Shown: in pieces, positions 18,207 through 26,607 of the stretch
How the letters are laid out: each line of letters starts with the position of its first letter
Position numbering within the stretch: the first letter of the stretch is position 1
Assembly: GCF_913776295.1 (NCBI RefSeq)
Contig: NZ_CAJYOJ010000077.1
Span: 1 to 64,000 of the forward strand
DNA: 64,000 bases
Source: an uncultured Pedobacter sp.
GTDB lineage: Bacteria > Bacteroidota > Bacteroidia > Sphingobacteriales > Sphingobacteriaceae
Reading direction: 5' to 3'
Made by a program: the position numbers and the translations under genes
Notes under the pieces: model-generated
What the model was told of the DNA's origin: nothing
The model's database searches: none
Seen by the model: only the letters and a program-made list of their open reading frames with translations

Positions 18207-19079
18207 TTACTTCGCTAATTCTTCCGCAATTGCAACTCCAATTTCTGCAGGACTTTCTACTACCCGGATACCGCACTCGCGCATGATCTTCATTTTTGCA
18301 GCTGCAGTATCATCAGCACCGCCAACAATTGCACCCGCGTGGCCCATTCTACGTCCCGGAGGCGCAGTTTGACCAGCGATAAAGCCAACAACAGGTTTCG
18401 TACCGTGTTCTTTGATCCAACGTGCAGCTTCAGCTTCCATACCACCACCAATTTCACCAATCATGATGATACCGTGCGTTTCCGGATCGTTCATTAATAA
18501 TTTTACTGCTTCAACAGTCGGTGTTCCGATAATCGGGTCGCCACCAATACCAATAGCAGTAGTAATACCCAAACCAGCTTTAACCACCTGATCTACCGCC
18601 TCGTAAGTTAAAGTTCCTGATTTAGAAACGACACCTACATGACCTTTTTTGAAGATAAAACCTGGCATAATACCAATTTTGGCCTCATCAGCAGTAATTA
18701 CACCAGGGCAGTTAGGACCAATCAGCGTAACATCACGGTCAGCAATATACTCTTTAACCTGAATCATATCCTTTGTCGGGATACCTTCGGTAATACAAAC
18801 AATAACTTTAATACCGCCTTCGGCAGCTTCCATAATGGCATCAGCAGCAAAAGCCGGCGGCACAAAAATGATCGATACATTTGCACCCGTTTGATCAACG
18901 GCATCTTTAACAGTATTAAAAACAGGCTTTTCTAAATGTAATTGCCCACCTTTGCCAGGTGTTACACCACCAACTACGTTTGTACCATAGGCCAGCATCT
19001 GCTCAGCGTGGTAAGTTCCTTCGTTTCCGGTAAAACCCTGAACGATAACCTTAGAATCTTTATTTACTAAAACGCTCAT
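18207..19079 (-). CDS. sucD: succinate-CoA ligase, ADP/GDP-forming, alpha subunit
   Basis: This is the TCA-cycle enzyme subunit that binds CoA and carries the phosphohistidine. At 290 residues it has the standard length. The CoA-binding start (KVIVQGFTGNEGTYHAEQ) and phosphorylated His247 in RRMGHAGAIVGG are clear. GPNCPGVI and KSGTLTYEA are further signatures. sucC is not adjacent, which is common in this phylum. A full consensus promoter lies 20 bases upstream and a terminator follows, so it is probably transcribed alone. Confidence 0.97.
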   Translation of the reverse strand: MSVLVNKDSKVIVQGFTGNEGTYHAEQMLAYGTNVVGGVTPGKGGQLHLEKPVFNTVKDAVDQTGANVSIIFVPPAFAADAIMEAAEGGIKVIVCITEGIPTKDMIQVKEYIADRDVTLIGPNCPGVITADEAKIGIMPGFIFKKGHVGVVSKSGTLTYEAVDQVVKAGLGITTAIGIGGDPIIGTPTVEAVKLLMNDPETHGIIMIGEIGGGMEAEAARWIKEHGTKPVVGFIAGQTAPPGRRMGHAGAIVGGADDTAAAKMKIMRECGIRVVESPAEIGVAIAEELAK

Positions 19080-19098
19080 GTATCAATATTTTTTTGTG

Positions 19099-19129
19099 CA
19101 AAGCTAATATTATTGAACTGGAATTCAAA
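19099..19129 (-). promoter_or_regulatory. promoter of sucD
   Basis: The minus strand reads TTTG (19129-19126), 19 bases, TAGCTTTG (19106-19099): a perfect Bacteroidota promoter. The predicted leader is about 15 bases. Confidence 0.8.
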
Positions 19130-19185
19130 TCTAAAACCATATTATTTAGTCCGTTTTTTCAGTAAAATGTAAGGAAATGGTTTTG

Positions 19186-19262
19186 AGCCAAAAGCGGAAA
19201 GACTAAAGCTAAAAGCAGAAAGACTAAAGCTAAAAGGGGAAAGACTATAGCTAAGCGCAAAG
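19186..19262. repeat. short tandem words AAAGACTAAAGCTAAAAGC, left border of the repeat region
   Basis: Three to four copies of an ~18-bp word (GCGGAAAGACTAAAGCTAAAA and variants, split here for length) run from 19192. GCAGAAAGACTAAAGCT at 19215-19231 recurs exactly at 20232-20248 at the other end of the gene-free region, where further AAAGACCAAAG words occur. The ~190-bp array is thus bracketed by direct copies of the same words. Confidence 0.7.
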
Positions 19263-19339
19263 CGAAATCAATTATTATATTACTGTTACAAAAAAATTCT
19301 AGCAGGAGTTACATCTCGCTTTTTGAAAAGATTAAATTG

Positions 19340-20165
19340 CAGGATAAAAGACTTTAGGCAATAAAATCGGAGCAAGCCCTTTAATTAAGTGCAACGACGT
19401 AAAGCGAATGGCAGGACTAAAGACCGCCGAGAGACACAGCACGTCCGTTTCCTAATCAAAAGCATTAACACTTAAGAAAAAAAATAACAGTCTCCGATTG
19501 GTTCAGTAACAAAGTTAGATGCCTTTGGCAACATGCCTGGAGCAAGCCCCTCGGTAATAAACCTGACAGCAGCGAACACGAAGTGCAACGAAGTAAAGCG
19601 AATGGCAGGACTAAAGACCGCCAAGACCACTGCACGTCCATTTCCTAATTAAAAATATCAACGCTTAAAAAAAACAAACATTCTCCGATTGTTCAGTAAC
19701 AAAATAAGATACCTTTGGCAATATGCCGAAAGCAAGCCCCTCGGTAATAAACCTGACAGCAGCGAACACGGAGTGCAACGAAGTAAAGCGAATGGCAGGG
19801 CTAAAGACCGCCAAGAGACACAGCACGTACGTTTCCTAATCAAAAGCATTAACACTTAAGAAAAAAAATAAACAGTCTCCGATTGGTTCAGTAACAAAGT
19901 TTAGATGCTTTTGGCAACATGCCTGCAGCGAGCCCCTCGGTAATAAACCTGACAGCAGCGAACACGGAGTGCAACGAAGTAAAGCGAATGGCAGGACTAA
20001 AGACCGCCAAGAATTACTGAACGTCCGTTTCCAAATTAAAAACATTGACGCTTAGGGTAAGGATATGGACAGTTCGCTATCTGTTACCTCAAGCAAAAGC
20101 CAGAACCACTGCGATCGGTTTGGTAACAAAGTTCAGACGCTTTTGGCATCATCAGGGCGAAACAC
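19340..20165. repeat. ~190-bp tandem repeat array in a 1.2-kb gene-free region
   Basis: Four units and a decayed fifth. The word AGCAAGCCCC (or a variant) occurs at 19370, 19541, 19731 and 19927, and TCTCCGATTG-type starts at 19491, 19682, 19876 and (degenerate) 20111. The spacing is 190-196 bp, except that the first unit lacks ~31 bp. The best-kept core reads GTGCAACGAAGTAAAGCGAA then TGGCAGGACTAAAGACCGCC. Short minus-strand reading frames in the units all repeat the same peptide and have no protein-like features, so I do not call them genes. No transposase is present. Confidence 0.88.
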
Positions 20166-20280
20166 TTAAATTTACCTGTAGAGACCAAAGAATAAAGCTT
20201 AAAGACCAAAGCAAAGAGACTGAAGACCAAAGCAGAAAGACTAAAGCTTAAACCCAATAACTATTATAACAACGAGCCGA

Positions 20281-20700
20281 ATGAACAGCAAAGCATTATC
20301 CTTACTATTTTTAATCTTTTTTATCTCAATCGCAGCTAAAGCTCAGACTGCTGATACCAGTAAATACATTTTACAAAATGATGCTGAAATAGCGAAGCAA
20401 GAACCAGGAACCCACAATGGCGGAGGTAAAACCATTGGCTTTAACTTTTTCTCTAATGCCAAAAACCTGAAAACAGCTTTTAGGAAAAGGATTTTGAAAC
20501 CGGGCTCATCAATCGGCTATCACCTGCAAAAAGAGGATGAAATTTATTACGTAATCAGCGGAAAAGGAACCATGCAAATGAACGGAAAAACTTTTGCGGT
20601 GAAACCCGGCGATGCCATTCTAACCCGTCCGGGCAGCTCTCATGGCATTGCACCGGATGCAGACAACGATCTGGTGATTTTGATTGTTTATGAAAAATGA
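20281..20700 (+). CDS. secreted cupin-domain protein
   Basis: The 139-residue protein has a signal peptide (residues 1-21, ending AKAQ) and a single cupin barrel over ~55-135. The metal-site pattern is visible: YHLQKEDE supplies His and Glu, and PGSSHGI the second His. The Gly-rich turns KPGSSIG and KPGDAIL are typical cupin 2 elements. It is probably periplasmic; ligand or reaction is unknown, since cupins include isomerases, oxygenases and binding proteins. It stands alone just after the repeat array. Confidence 0.85.
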   Translation: MNSKALSLLFLIFFISIAAKAQTADTSKYILQNDAEIAKQEPGTHNGGGKTIGFNFFSNAKNLKTAFRKRILKPGSSIGYHLQKEDEIYYVISGKGTMQMNGKTFAVKPGDAILTRPGSSHGIAPDADNDLVILIVYEK

Positions 20701-20878
20701 TTGACAGTTTTCAGTTTACAATTAGCAGTTTTCAGTCAGCTGTTTTCAGTGGGTAGTTGGCAATTTATGGGCGCAAGTGCAAACAAAATGCCGAATGAAT
20801 CTTATCCACTCGGCATTATTATATGATTTGATTGAATGATGTATCCAAAACTGAAAACGCTAAACCGGAATTCCCAAT

Positions 20879-21847
20879 TTAAGCCTTCCATCCTTTCACC
20901 CATTCGTTCTGGGCTCTTTCATCCTGAAAAGTCCAGGCTACGAAGCGGCTTATTTTCTGGCCCTGGCTCATGATAACCGTACGTACTTCAAAAGCATTTG
21001 CTTTAACCAAAGCGTTATAAATGCTTTTTAGGTTTGCGCTTTTGGAAACGAGTGAACTAAACCATAACACCTGGTTTTTAATCTGCGCACTCTGGATAAT
21101 CATCTGCTCCACAAAAGCACGTTCGCCTCCCGGGCACCAAAGCTCGGCCTTGTTTCCACCAAAGTTTAATACATGTTTTACTTCTTTTTCATTTCCCCCC
21201 AGGTTGCGCCATTTTTGGCGGGTGCCCTGCTCAGCTTCTTTTAGGGAAGAATGGAAAGGTGGATTACAAACCACCGCATCAAAACGTTCTGTTCTACCTA
21301 CAATTCCCCTGAAAATACCCATTTTAGATGATTGCTGACGGATTTCTATCGCACCCTGCAATGGTTTGTTGGCTTCAATAATGCGTTTCGCCGATTCGAC
21401 CGAAAGTGGATCAATCTCCGAACCCACAAAACTCCATCCGTATTCCTGATGACCAATGATGGGGTAAATACAGTTAGCGCCTACACCAATGTCGAGCACG
21501 TTGATTTTGGGGCCTTTTGGATTTTTACCTTTATTGCTTGATCCCAACAGATCGGCAACATAATGGATATAATCTGCCCTGCCCGGAATAGGCGGACAAA
21601 GAAAATCCTGCGGAATATCCCACTGCTGGATATCGTAAAAATATTTCAGCAATGCCCTATTTAATGCTTTAACGGCATTCTGATCGGCAAAATCGATAGA
21701 ATCATCATTGTGTTCATTTTTAAAAACAAAACGTCTTAGTTCTTTTGAAGCGGCAATAAGTTGTTTGAAATTGTAACGTGAACGGTGTTTATTGCGTGGA
21801 TGCAACTCGCTTTTTTCTTTGCGGTTATTTTGTTCTTGCTGGGCCAA
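20879..21847 (-). CDS. rlmF: 23S rRNA (adenine(1618)-N(6))-methyltransferase
   Basis: It methylates N6 of A1618 in 23S rRNA using S-adenosylmethionine. Its 322 residues include the glycine-rich SAM loop VLDIGVGANCIYP near 120 and the adenine-methyltransferase motif VVCNPPFHSS. The N-terminal LHPRNKHRSRYNF tract is typical of RlmF. Cytoplasmic. A minus-strand TATCTTTG at 21893-21900 is a candidate -7 box about 45 bases upstream, but the -33 position is occupied by repeat-like sequence. Confidence 0.95.
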   Translation of the reverse strand: MAQQEQNNRKEKSELHPRNKHRSRYNFKQLIAASKELRRFVFKNEHNDDSIDFADQNAVKALNRALLKYFYDIQQWDIPQDFLCPPIPGRADYIHYVADLLGSSNKGKNPKGPKINVLDIGVGANCIYPIIGHQEYGWSFVGSEIDPLSVESAKRIIEANKPLQGAIEIRQQSSKMGIFRGIVGRTERFDAVVCNPPFHSSLKEAEQGTRQKWRNLGGNEKEVKHVLNFGGNKAELWCPGGERAFVEQMIIQSAQIKNQVLWFSSLVSKSANLKSIYNALVKANAFEVRTVIMSQGQKISRFVAWTFQDERAQNEWVKGWKA

Positions 21848-21904
21848 TGTACTATGGGTTAATTAAACAAGCTGTGTTGCCTGTTTCTGCTACAAAGATA
21901 CGGA

Positions 21905-22066
21905 AAAAGGTTGAGGGCGGGAAGGTTAAAGGTTAGAAGGCCTTGAAAAACAATCGAATTAGCTTGGAGTTGGGAGTTCGGAGTTTTTAGTTAGGATTAG
22001 ACTCAACTCCAAACTAACCGTTTGCTTTCGACTTCCTGATCGCCTTACGCCAAACGCTCAACTCCA
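21905..22066. repeat. degenerate GGAGTTGGGAGTT-type words between the symporter and rlmF
   Basis: GGTTGAGGGCGGGAAGG, GGAGTTGGGAGTTCGGAG and, inverted, CTCAACTCCAAACTAACCG and CTCAACTCCAAATTAACC. Related words (GTTTGGAGTTGGGCGTTTGG) appear upstream of truA at 47451-47475. No gene is present. Confidence 0.5.
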
Positions 22067-22068
22067 AA

Positions 22069-23337
22069 TTAACCTTCCTTACCCTTTTCTATGGTTACAG
22101 GTTGAATGGCCTTCAGATATTTTTCTTCATCGAACTGATTTTCACTTTTGGCTATCACGATAGTGGCCACGCCGTTTCCAATGACGTTAGTGATGGCCCT
22201 GGCCTCGCTCATAAAGCGGTCTACACCAATCAAAATGGAAATATGTTCAATGGGCATAATTTTTAAAGCGGTGAGGGTTGATACCAATACGATAAACCCA
22301 CTTCCGGTTACACCGGCAGCACCTTTTGAAGTAACCATAAGTACACCTAAAATGGTAATCTGCTGCCCCAGGGATAAATCGACATGGAAAACCTGGCAGA
22401 GAAATATTACCGCCATGGCGAGGTAAATTGCGGTACCGTCAAGGTTAAAAGAATAGCCGGTCGGAATGACCAAACCCACCACCGATTTATCGCAACCTAT
22501 GCTCTCCATTTTCTGCATCATACTGGGCAAAGCCGATTCGGAAGAGGAAGTGCCCAATACAATCAGGATTTCCTGACGGATGTATTTGAGGTAAGCCCAT
22601 AAACTGAACTCATAATACCTGCAAATCCCATTCAGCACGATAAAAATAAAAAGGAAACAGGTTAAATATACTGAACCCATCAGTTTGGCCATGCCAAATA
22701 TACTTTCCAGACCATGGGTACCGATGCTAAAGGCCATCCCACCGAAGGCACCAATAGGTGCCAGGCGCATAATTACCTTCATGATTTTGAAAAGCACTTT
22801 CGATATTTTGTCGAAGGCATTTAAAACGCTGGTTCCCTCTCCACCCAGTTTATTTAATCCGTAACCAAAAAGGATTGCAAATAATAAAATTTGTAAAATG
22901 TTGCCTTCGGCAAAAGCAGCGATAACATTATGTGGAATAATATGCAGAAAGAATTCTGCCCAGTTCATTTCTTTAGCCTGCTCAGCATATCCAGCAATTT
23001 TTGTCGCATCGCTGGTCTTGGCCACCATTCCGGCACCGGGTTTTAATATATTGGCCACTAATAAACCGATCGCAATGGCGACCGTGCTTACCATTTCGAA
23101 ATATAATAATGCCTTACCGCCTACTCTGCCTACTTTTTTCATATCGCCCATGTGTGCGATGCCCAAAACAATGGTAAAAAATATGATCGGGGCAATTAAC
23201 ATGCTAATCAGGTTAATAAAACCCTGACTGATTAGTTTAGCTGTTGGCGCAAAACCGGGAAAGTAAGTACCAACCATAATACCCACCGTTATGGCAATTA
23301 AAACCTGAACGGTTAAATTGGAAAATATCTTTTTCAT
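22069..23337 (-). CDS. dicarboxylate/amino acid:cation symporter (DAACS family)
   Basis: This inner-membrane secondary transporter takes up acidic amino acids or C4-dicarboxylates with Na+ or H+. The 422 residues have the expected eight membrane segments plus re-entrant loops. The serine-rich motif GTSSSESALPSMM (HP1) and NLDGTAIYLAMAVIFL (TM7) are diagnostic. DctA and GltP/GltT cannot be separated by eye. It lies directly left of the cyanophycinase locus, so uptake of aspartate released there is plausible, but it has its own orientation and is not in that operon. Confidence 0.92.
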   Translation of the reverse strand: MKKIFSNLTVQVLIAITVGIMVGTYFPGFAPTAKLISQGFINLISMLIAPIIFFTIVLGIAHMGDMKKVGRVGGKALLYFEMVSTVAIAIGLLVANILKPGAGMVAKTSDATKIAGYAEQAKEMNWAEFFLHIIPHNVIAAFAEGNILQILLFAILFGYGLNKLGGEGTSVLNAFDKISKVLFKIMKVIMRLAPIGAFGGMAFSIGTHGLESIFGMAKLMGSVYLTCFLFIFIVLNGICRYYEFSLWAYLKYIRQEILIVLGTSSSESALPSMMQKMESIGCDKSVVGLVIPTGYSFNLDGTAIYLAMAVIFLCQVFHVDLSLGQQITILGVLMVTSKGAAGVTGSGFIVLVSTLTALKIMPIEHISILIGVDRFMSEARAITNVIGNGVATIVIAKSENQFDEEKYLKAIQPVTIEKGKEG

Positions 23338-23551
23338 TGATGCTTAGGAAAAATGAAAGATAGGGTAATTTTTCTTTCCGTTCCTATACTCGTTTAAAAT
23401 TACCTGTAACATGCTCCTCTACGATGCATTTGGAAGGCATAGCAGATTGACAATAATCAAGACTCCTTTGTTAAATCGGGTTACAAAACTGGATTTATTC
23501 TACAGTAATTCATATATTTAGCGACCTAACAAACCAAACCTCCAAACATTC

Positions 23552-24148
23552 ATGTCTTTATACAACCTATCTGCTGAAAAGATATTACTGCAAAAAATTG
23601 CCGAGGGTGATGCCTATGCCTTTAAGCATGTTTTTGAGCTGTATAAGAACAAAGTATATAGTTTTGTGGTCCGGTTTGTGCACTCAAGGGCTGATGCTGA
23701 AGAAATTGTACAGGATACTTTCTGCACCATCTGGCAAAAGCGTGATATATTGCCCAACATTGAGCACCCGCGCAACTATATATACACTATTGTACGCAAT
23801 AAAACCTATACTTATCTGAACCTGGCCGCAAAAAATCAGAAAGCGCTGGCCCAGGTATGGGCAAACATGCAGTTGGAACAGAATGATATTGCCGATCTTA
23901 CCGATTTAAGGGATAGTGAACTTCTGATCAAAAAAGGGCTTTCCAACCTATCGGAGCAAAAGCAACATATTTTTAAACTGAGCAGGATAGATGGGATGAG
24001 CCATGAAGAAATCGCCGCACAGGTTGGTTTATCCAAAAGCAGGGTAAAAAATGTGATCGTAGATGTACTAAAGTACCTGCGCCATTATCTTTCCGAAAAC
24101 AATATCAGCATCAGTATTTCCGGACTGTTGTTTTATTTCATGAGGTAA
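23552..24148 (+). CDS. ECF RNA polymerase sigma factor (Bacteroidota type)
   Basis: This 198-residue sigma-70-family factor has region 2 at ~22-90 (FELYKNKVYSFVVRFVHS, AEEIVQDTFCTIWQKR) and region 4 at ~130-180 (GMSHEEIAAQVGLSKSRVKN). Such factors are activated when a TonB transducer signals through a FecR anti-sigma. The FecR that should pair with it begins 1.1 kb downstream on the same strand; a reverse-oriented hydrolase gene lies between. The sigma stop is 3 bases from that gene's stop, a tail-to-tail arrangement. Presumed target: the SusC-SusD-M14 genes downstream. Confidence 0.92.
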   Translation: MSLYNLSAEKILLQKIAEGDAYAFKHVFELYKNKVYSFVVRFVHSRADAEEIVQDTFCTIWQKRDILPNIEHPRNYIYTIVRNKTYTYLNLAAKNQKALAQVWANMQLEQNDIADLTDLRDSELLIKKGLSNLSEQKQHIFKLSRIDGMSHEEIAAQVGLSKSRVKNVIVDVLKYLRHYLSENNISISISGLLFYFMR

Positions 24149-24151
24149 ATC

Positions 24152-25153
24152 CTATTTAAAATACCTGTTCATAAATGCAGTAACCGCTCTTGCTATTGAT
24201 TTTGCGTAATTGTTCCTGCTTCTATCATTCATCCTAACGTCCTGGTTAAACTCAAGCTGAATAGCCGAGATATTGCCCGAAAACCGGGATCCGTGCCTCG
24301 CCGTATTATAACCACCGTTGAAATACCGTCTATCGGGAAAATCATTTGCATCTATAGGATTGGGATAGGCCTTTGACGGTGTTGCCGTAAATCCCCCTTC
24401 ATTTAACAGCGTGCCAAGTGCCGTATCTCCTGTAGCCAGTTCTTTCATGCTCGCCTTTCCCGATCTCACCAATGCCCTTACACTCGATTGATCAGCCAGT
24501 TTTTCGAGGTCGCCACTTAAAAAGTCTTTACCGCTTAATAATAGTCCTACTTCTGTTCGCTGTGGCCGGTGCGCATTTCCATGAATATTAAGAACTAATC
24601 CTGAACCATTTTTAGCCACCTGAACCTTGGCATCCTCAATATATTGATGAAAAGCTTTCCAGGCGGCGATGGCATTTTCATCACCCTGTGCGGCTAATGA
24701 CATGGCCCTATTGGCATCCAGCTTACTCCGGTGCAGGTGATTAAGCACCACATGCGGACGTAATCCGGTCACTTTTCTGATCTCCTCTGCCAGGGCCAGT
24801 GTGAGTTCCAGTGTTTTCGAATCAGCCATTGCCGAGAAACTTTCGGTATCGCCATAATCCAAATCGCTTCCCGATACCACAAAATCCTTAGTGCGCGTAT
24901 GCATAAATTCCGGTTTGAGGTCGCCACCATGCGGCGAAGTAAGAATCAGTTTTGAGCCGGCATCGCCTGCAATGTACTCGATAGCTATTGCGTGCTCACC
25001 AATAGCTGATTCAACCTGAAAGGTATAACTTTTACCTGGCTGATACCTCCGTAGACTGTCTTGCAGTGAAAATGTTTTAGCAATGCCCGATGCCTGGTAA
25101 CCTAAGCCGCTCAGCAGCAGTATAACAATATAAATCCGTGTTCTTAAAGACAT
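24152..25153 (-). CDS. secreted N-formylglutamate amidohydrolase-like enzyme
   Basis: The 333-residue protein has a signal peptide (residues 1-24). The zinc-hydrolase signatures of the FGase superfamily are present: SPHGGDLKPEF near 74-84, LNHLHRSKLDANR near 150 and VLNIHGNAH near 195. FGases cleave N-acyl or N-formyl groups from glutamate; related folds hydrolyse poly-gamma-glutamate. It is divergent from the FecR gene and convergent with the sigma gene, i.e. inserted inside the regulatory pair. In a locus for beta-aspartyl peptides, an amidase for an acidic amino-acid derivative would fit, but the substrate is not known. Confidence 0.78.
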   Translation of the reverse strand: MSLRTRIYIVILLLSGLGYQASGIAKTFSLQDSLRRYQPGKSYTFQVESAIGEHAIAIEYIAGDAGSKLILTSPHGGDLKPEFMHTRTKDFVVSGSDLDYGDTESFSAMADSKTLELTLALAEEIRKVTGLRPHVVLNHLHRSKLDANRAMSLAAQGDENAIAAWKAFHQYIEDAKVQVAKNGSGLVLNIHGNAHRPQRTEVGLLLSGKDFLSGDLEKLADQSSVRALVRSGKASMKELATGDTALGTLLNEGGFTATPSKAYPNPIDANDFPDRRYFNGGYNTARHGSRFSGNISAIQLEFNQDVRMNDRSRNNYAKSIARAVTAFMNRYFK

Positions 25154-25189
25154 TTTTTTGGTTTTAGATATAGACTTTTTCTATGTTTA

Positions 25190-25229
25190 AAAGGACCGCG
25201 AAAAAAAATATTTTTTTTCGCGGTCCTTT
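25190..25229. promoter_or_regulatory. perfect 40-bp palindrome between divergent genes
   Basis: The two 20-base halves, AAAGGACCGCG then A8 T and their exact complement, meet with no loop. The element lies between the starts of the FGase-like gene (25153) and the FecR gene (25277). Terminators normally lie after genes, so here it may stop antisense transcription coming from the sigma gene, act as an attenuator before fecR, or bind a dimeric regulator. TTTG at its right end (25227-25230) could be the -33 of a fecR promoter with TATCTTTT at 25247, but spacing is only 16. Confidence 0.8.
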
Positions 25230-25276
25230 GGCTCCTGCCGGTAGTCTATCTTTTTAACCAAACTTGCCAAAACATC

Positions 25277-26470
25277 ATGCCCGAAAATATTGACCAAAGA
25301 ATTAACGAACTGCTTATACAATATGTAGACAAGCGCATTTCTGAAGCTGATTTCAAAGAATTGTTCGAATACCTCAGCCAAACAGAAAACAGGCACATTT
25401 TTGATGATTTTATGAAAAAATCGGAAAAAGAAACCCTACCGGATATTACGGCCAACCATGTAGACTGGGACCATATGTACCAACAGATAGTAGAAAACGG
25501 GCAGGAAAAACCGAAGTTCGGTTTAATCATCAATATCGGCAAAAAACTGACCATTGCAGCATCCCTGGTGATGATGGTTTATCTTGGGTATCAATTATAT
25601 TATCAACCTAAAGTTATCCATACTGTGACAGCCGTTCCTAAACAGGATCTTGAGCCTGGAAAGAATAAAGCAATTTTAACTCTTGCGGATGGTTCCAAAA
25701 TTATACTGGACGATAAACACAACGGAATGTTGACCAAACAGGGTGTAGTAGATATCAGTAAAAGCGACCAGGGAACGGTAGTGTATTCGGCAAAAAAAAC
25801 TGCTCCATCAGAAAAAATTTACATCAATACCCTAAGTACACCAAGAGGTGGTCATTTTAAGCTGATGCTGCCCGATAAAACAACAGTATGGCTCAATGCA
25901 GAATCGTCTATTACTTTCCCTTCTGCATTTACCGGGAATGAGCGGAAGGTAAAAGTAACTGGAGAAACCTATTTTGAAGTTTCAAAAAACCGCAACAAAC
26001 CTTTCCTGGTAGAAAGCGGGGAAGCCCAGGTAGAAGTTTTGGGTACCCATTTCAACGTAAACGTATATCCAAATGAAGAAAACTCAGCAGTTACGCTTTT
26101 AGAGGGTTCGGTAAAACTAAACAGGCAGGCGCATTCAAAAAAAATCTTACCGGGGCAGCAGGCCATTTTTAACCGGAACAGCGATCGAATTGACGTTCGG
26201 TATGTGGATGTAGATAATGTTGTAGACTGGAAAAACGGATTGTTCATTTTCGAGGATGCCACTGTACCCGAAGTAATGCGCCAGATTGAGAGGTGGTACG
26301 ATGTAGATGTAAAGTACATCGGACAAATACCGGGTATTAAATTTAACGGAGCATTAAGCCGCAGCAATAACGTGTCTAAGTTACTTAAACTTCTACGGGC
26401 TGCCGGAAATATCGAATTCCATATCCATAATAAAACAATAGAGGTAAAACAAATTAGTAAGACACCATGA
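25277..26470 (+). CDS. FecR-family anti-sigma factor
   Basis: This inner-membrane regulator passes a signal from a TonB-dependent transducer to an ECF sigma factor. It has 397 residues: a cytoplasmic sigma-binding part (1-~85), one membrane segment near 90-108 (LTIAASLVMMVYLGYQLYY), a periplasmic FecR domain around 185-280 (TPRGGHFKLMLPDKTTVWLN) and a C-terminal DUF4974 domain (~325-395, VPEVMRQIERWYDVDVKY). It pairs with the sigma gene at 23552 and the STN-bearing SusC that follows. Confidence 0.93.
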   Translation: MPENIDQRINELLIQYVDKRISEADFKELFEYLSQTENRHIFDDFMKKSEKETLPDITANHVDWDHMYQQIVENGQEKPKFGLIINIGKKLTIAASLVMMVYLGYQLYYQPKVIHTVTAVPKQDLEPGKNKAILTLADGSKIILDDKHNGMLTKQGVVDISKSDQGTVVYSAKKTAPSEKIYINTLSTPRGGHFKLMLPDKTTVWLNAESSITFPSAFTGNERKVKVTGETYFEVSKNRNKPFLVESGEAQVEVLGTHFNVNVYPNEENSAVTLLEGSVKLNRQAHSKKILPGQQAIFNRNSDRIDVRYVDVDNVVDWKNGLFIFEDATVPEVMRQIERWYDVDVKYIGQIPGIKFNGALSRSNNVSKLLKLLRAAGNIEFHIHNKTIEVKQISKTP

Positions 26471-26502
26471 AATAGATAAATCGGAAATACCCATAGCGAA
26501 AA

Positions 26503-26532
26503 AAATCCTCCCGGTGGCCGCCGGGAAGATTT
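26503..26532. terminator. hairpin between fecR and susC
   Basis: AAATCCTCCCGGT pairs with GCCGGGAAGATTT (13-bp stem with two wobble or mismatch positions, 4-base loop). On the plus strand it ends in only three T; on the minus strand seven T follow. It separates fecR from the susC operon, fitting separate transcription of susC from a sigma-dependent promoter in the remaining ~75 bases. Confidence 0.65.
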
Positions 26533-26607
26533 CACTAAAGCTGCAGGCAGCAGTTTTGGGCTATAATAATTATCAACAGATCTATAAACCTAAAACCAAA
26601 CAAACTT

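Noticed and set aside
19658..20045. Two small minus-strand reading frames with near-identical peptides
   Set aside because: They are the same repeat unit read twice; no start context, domain or composition supports a protein.
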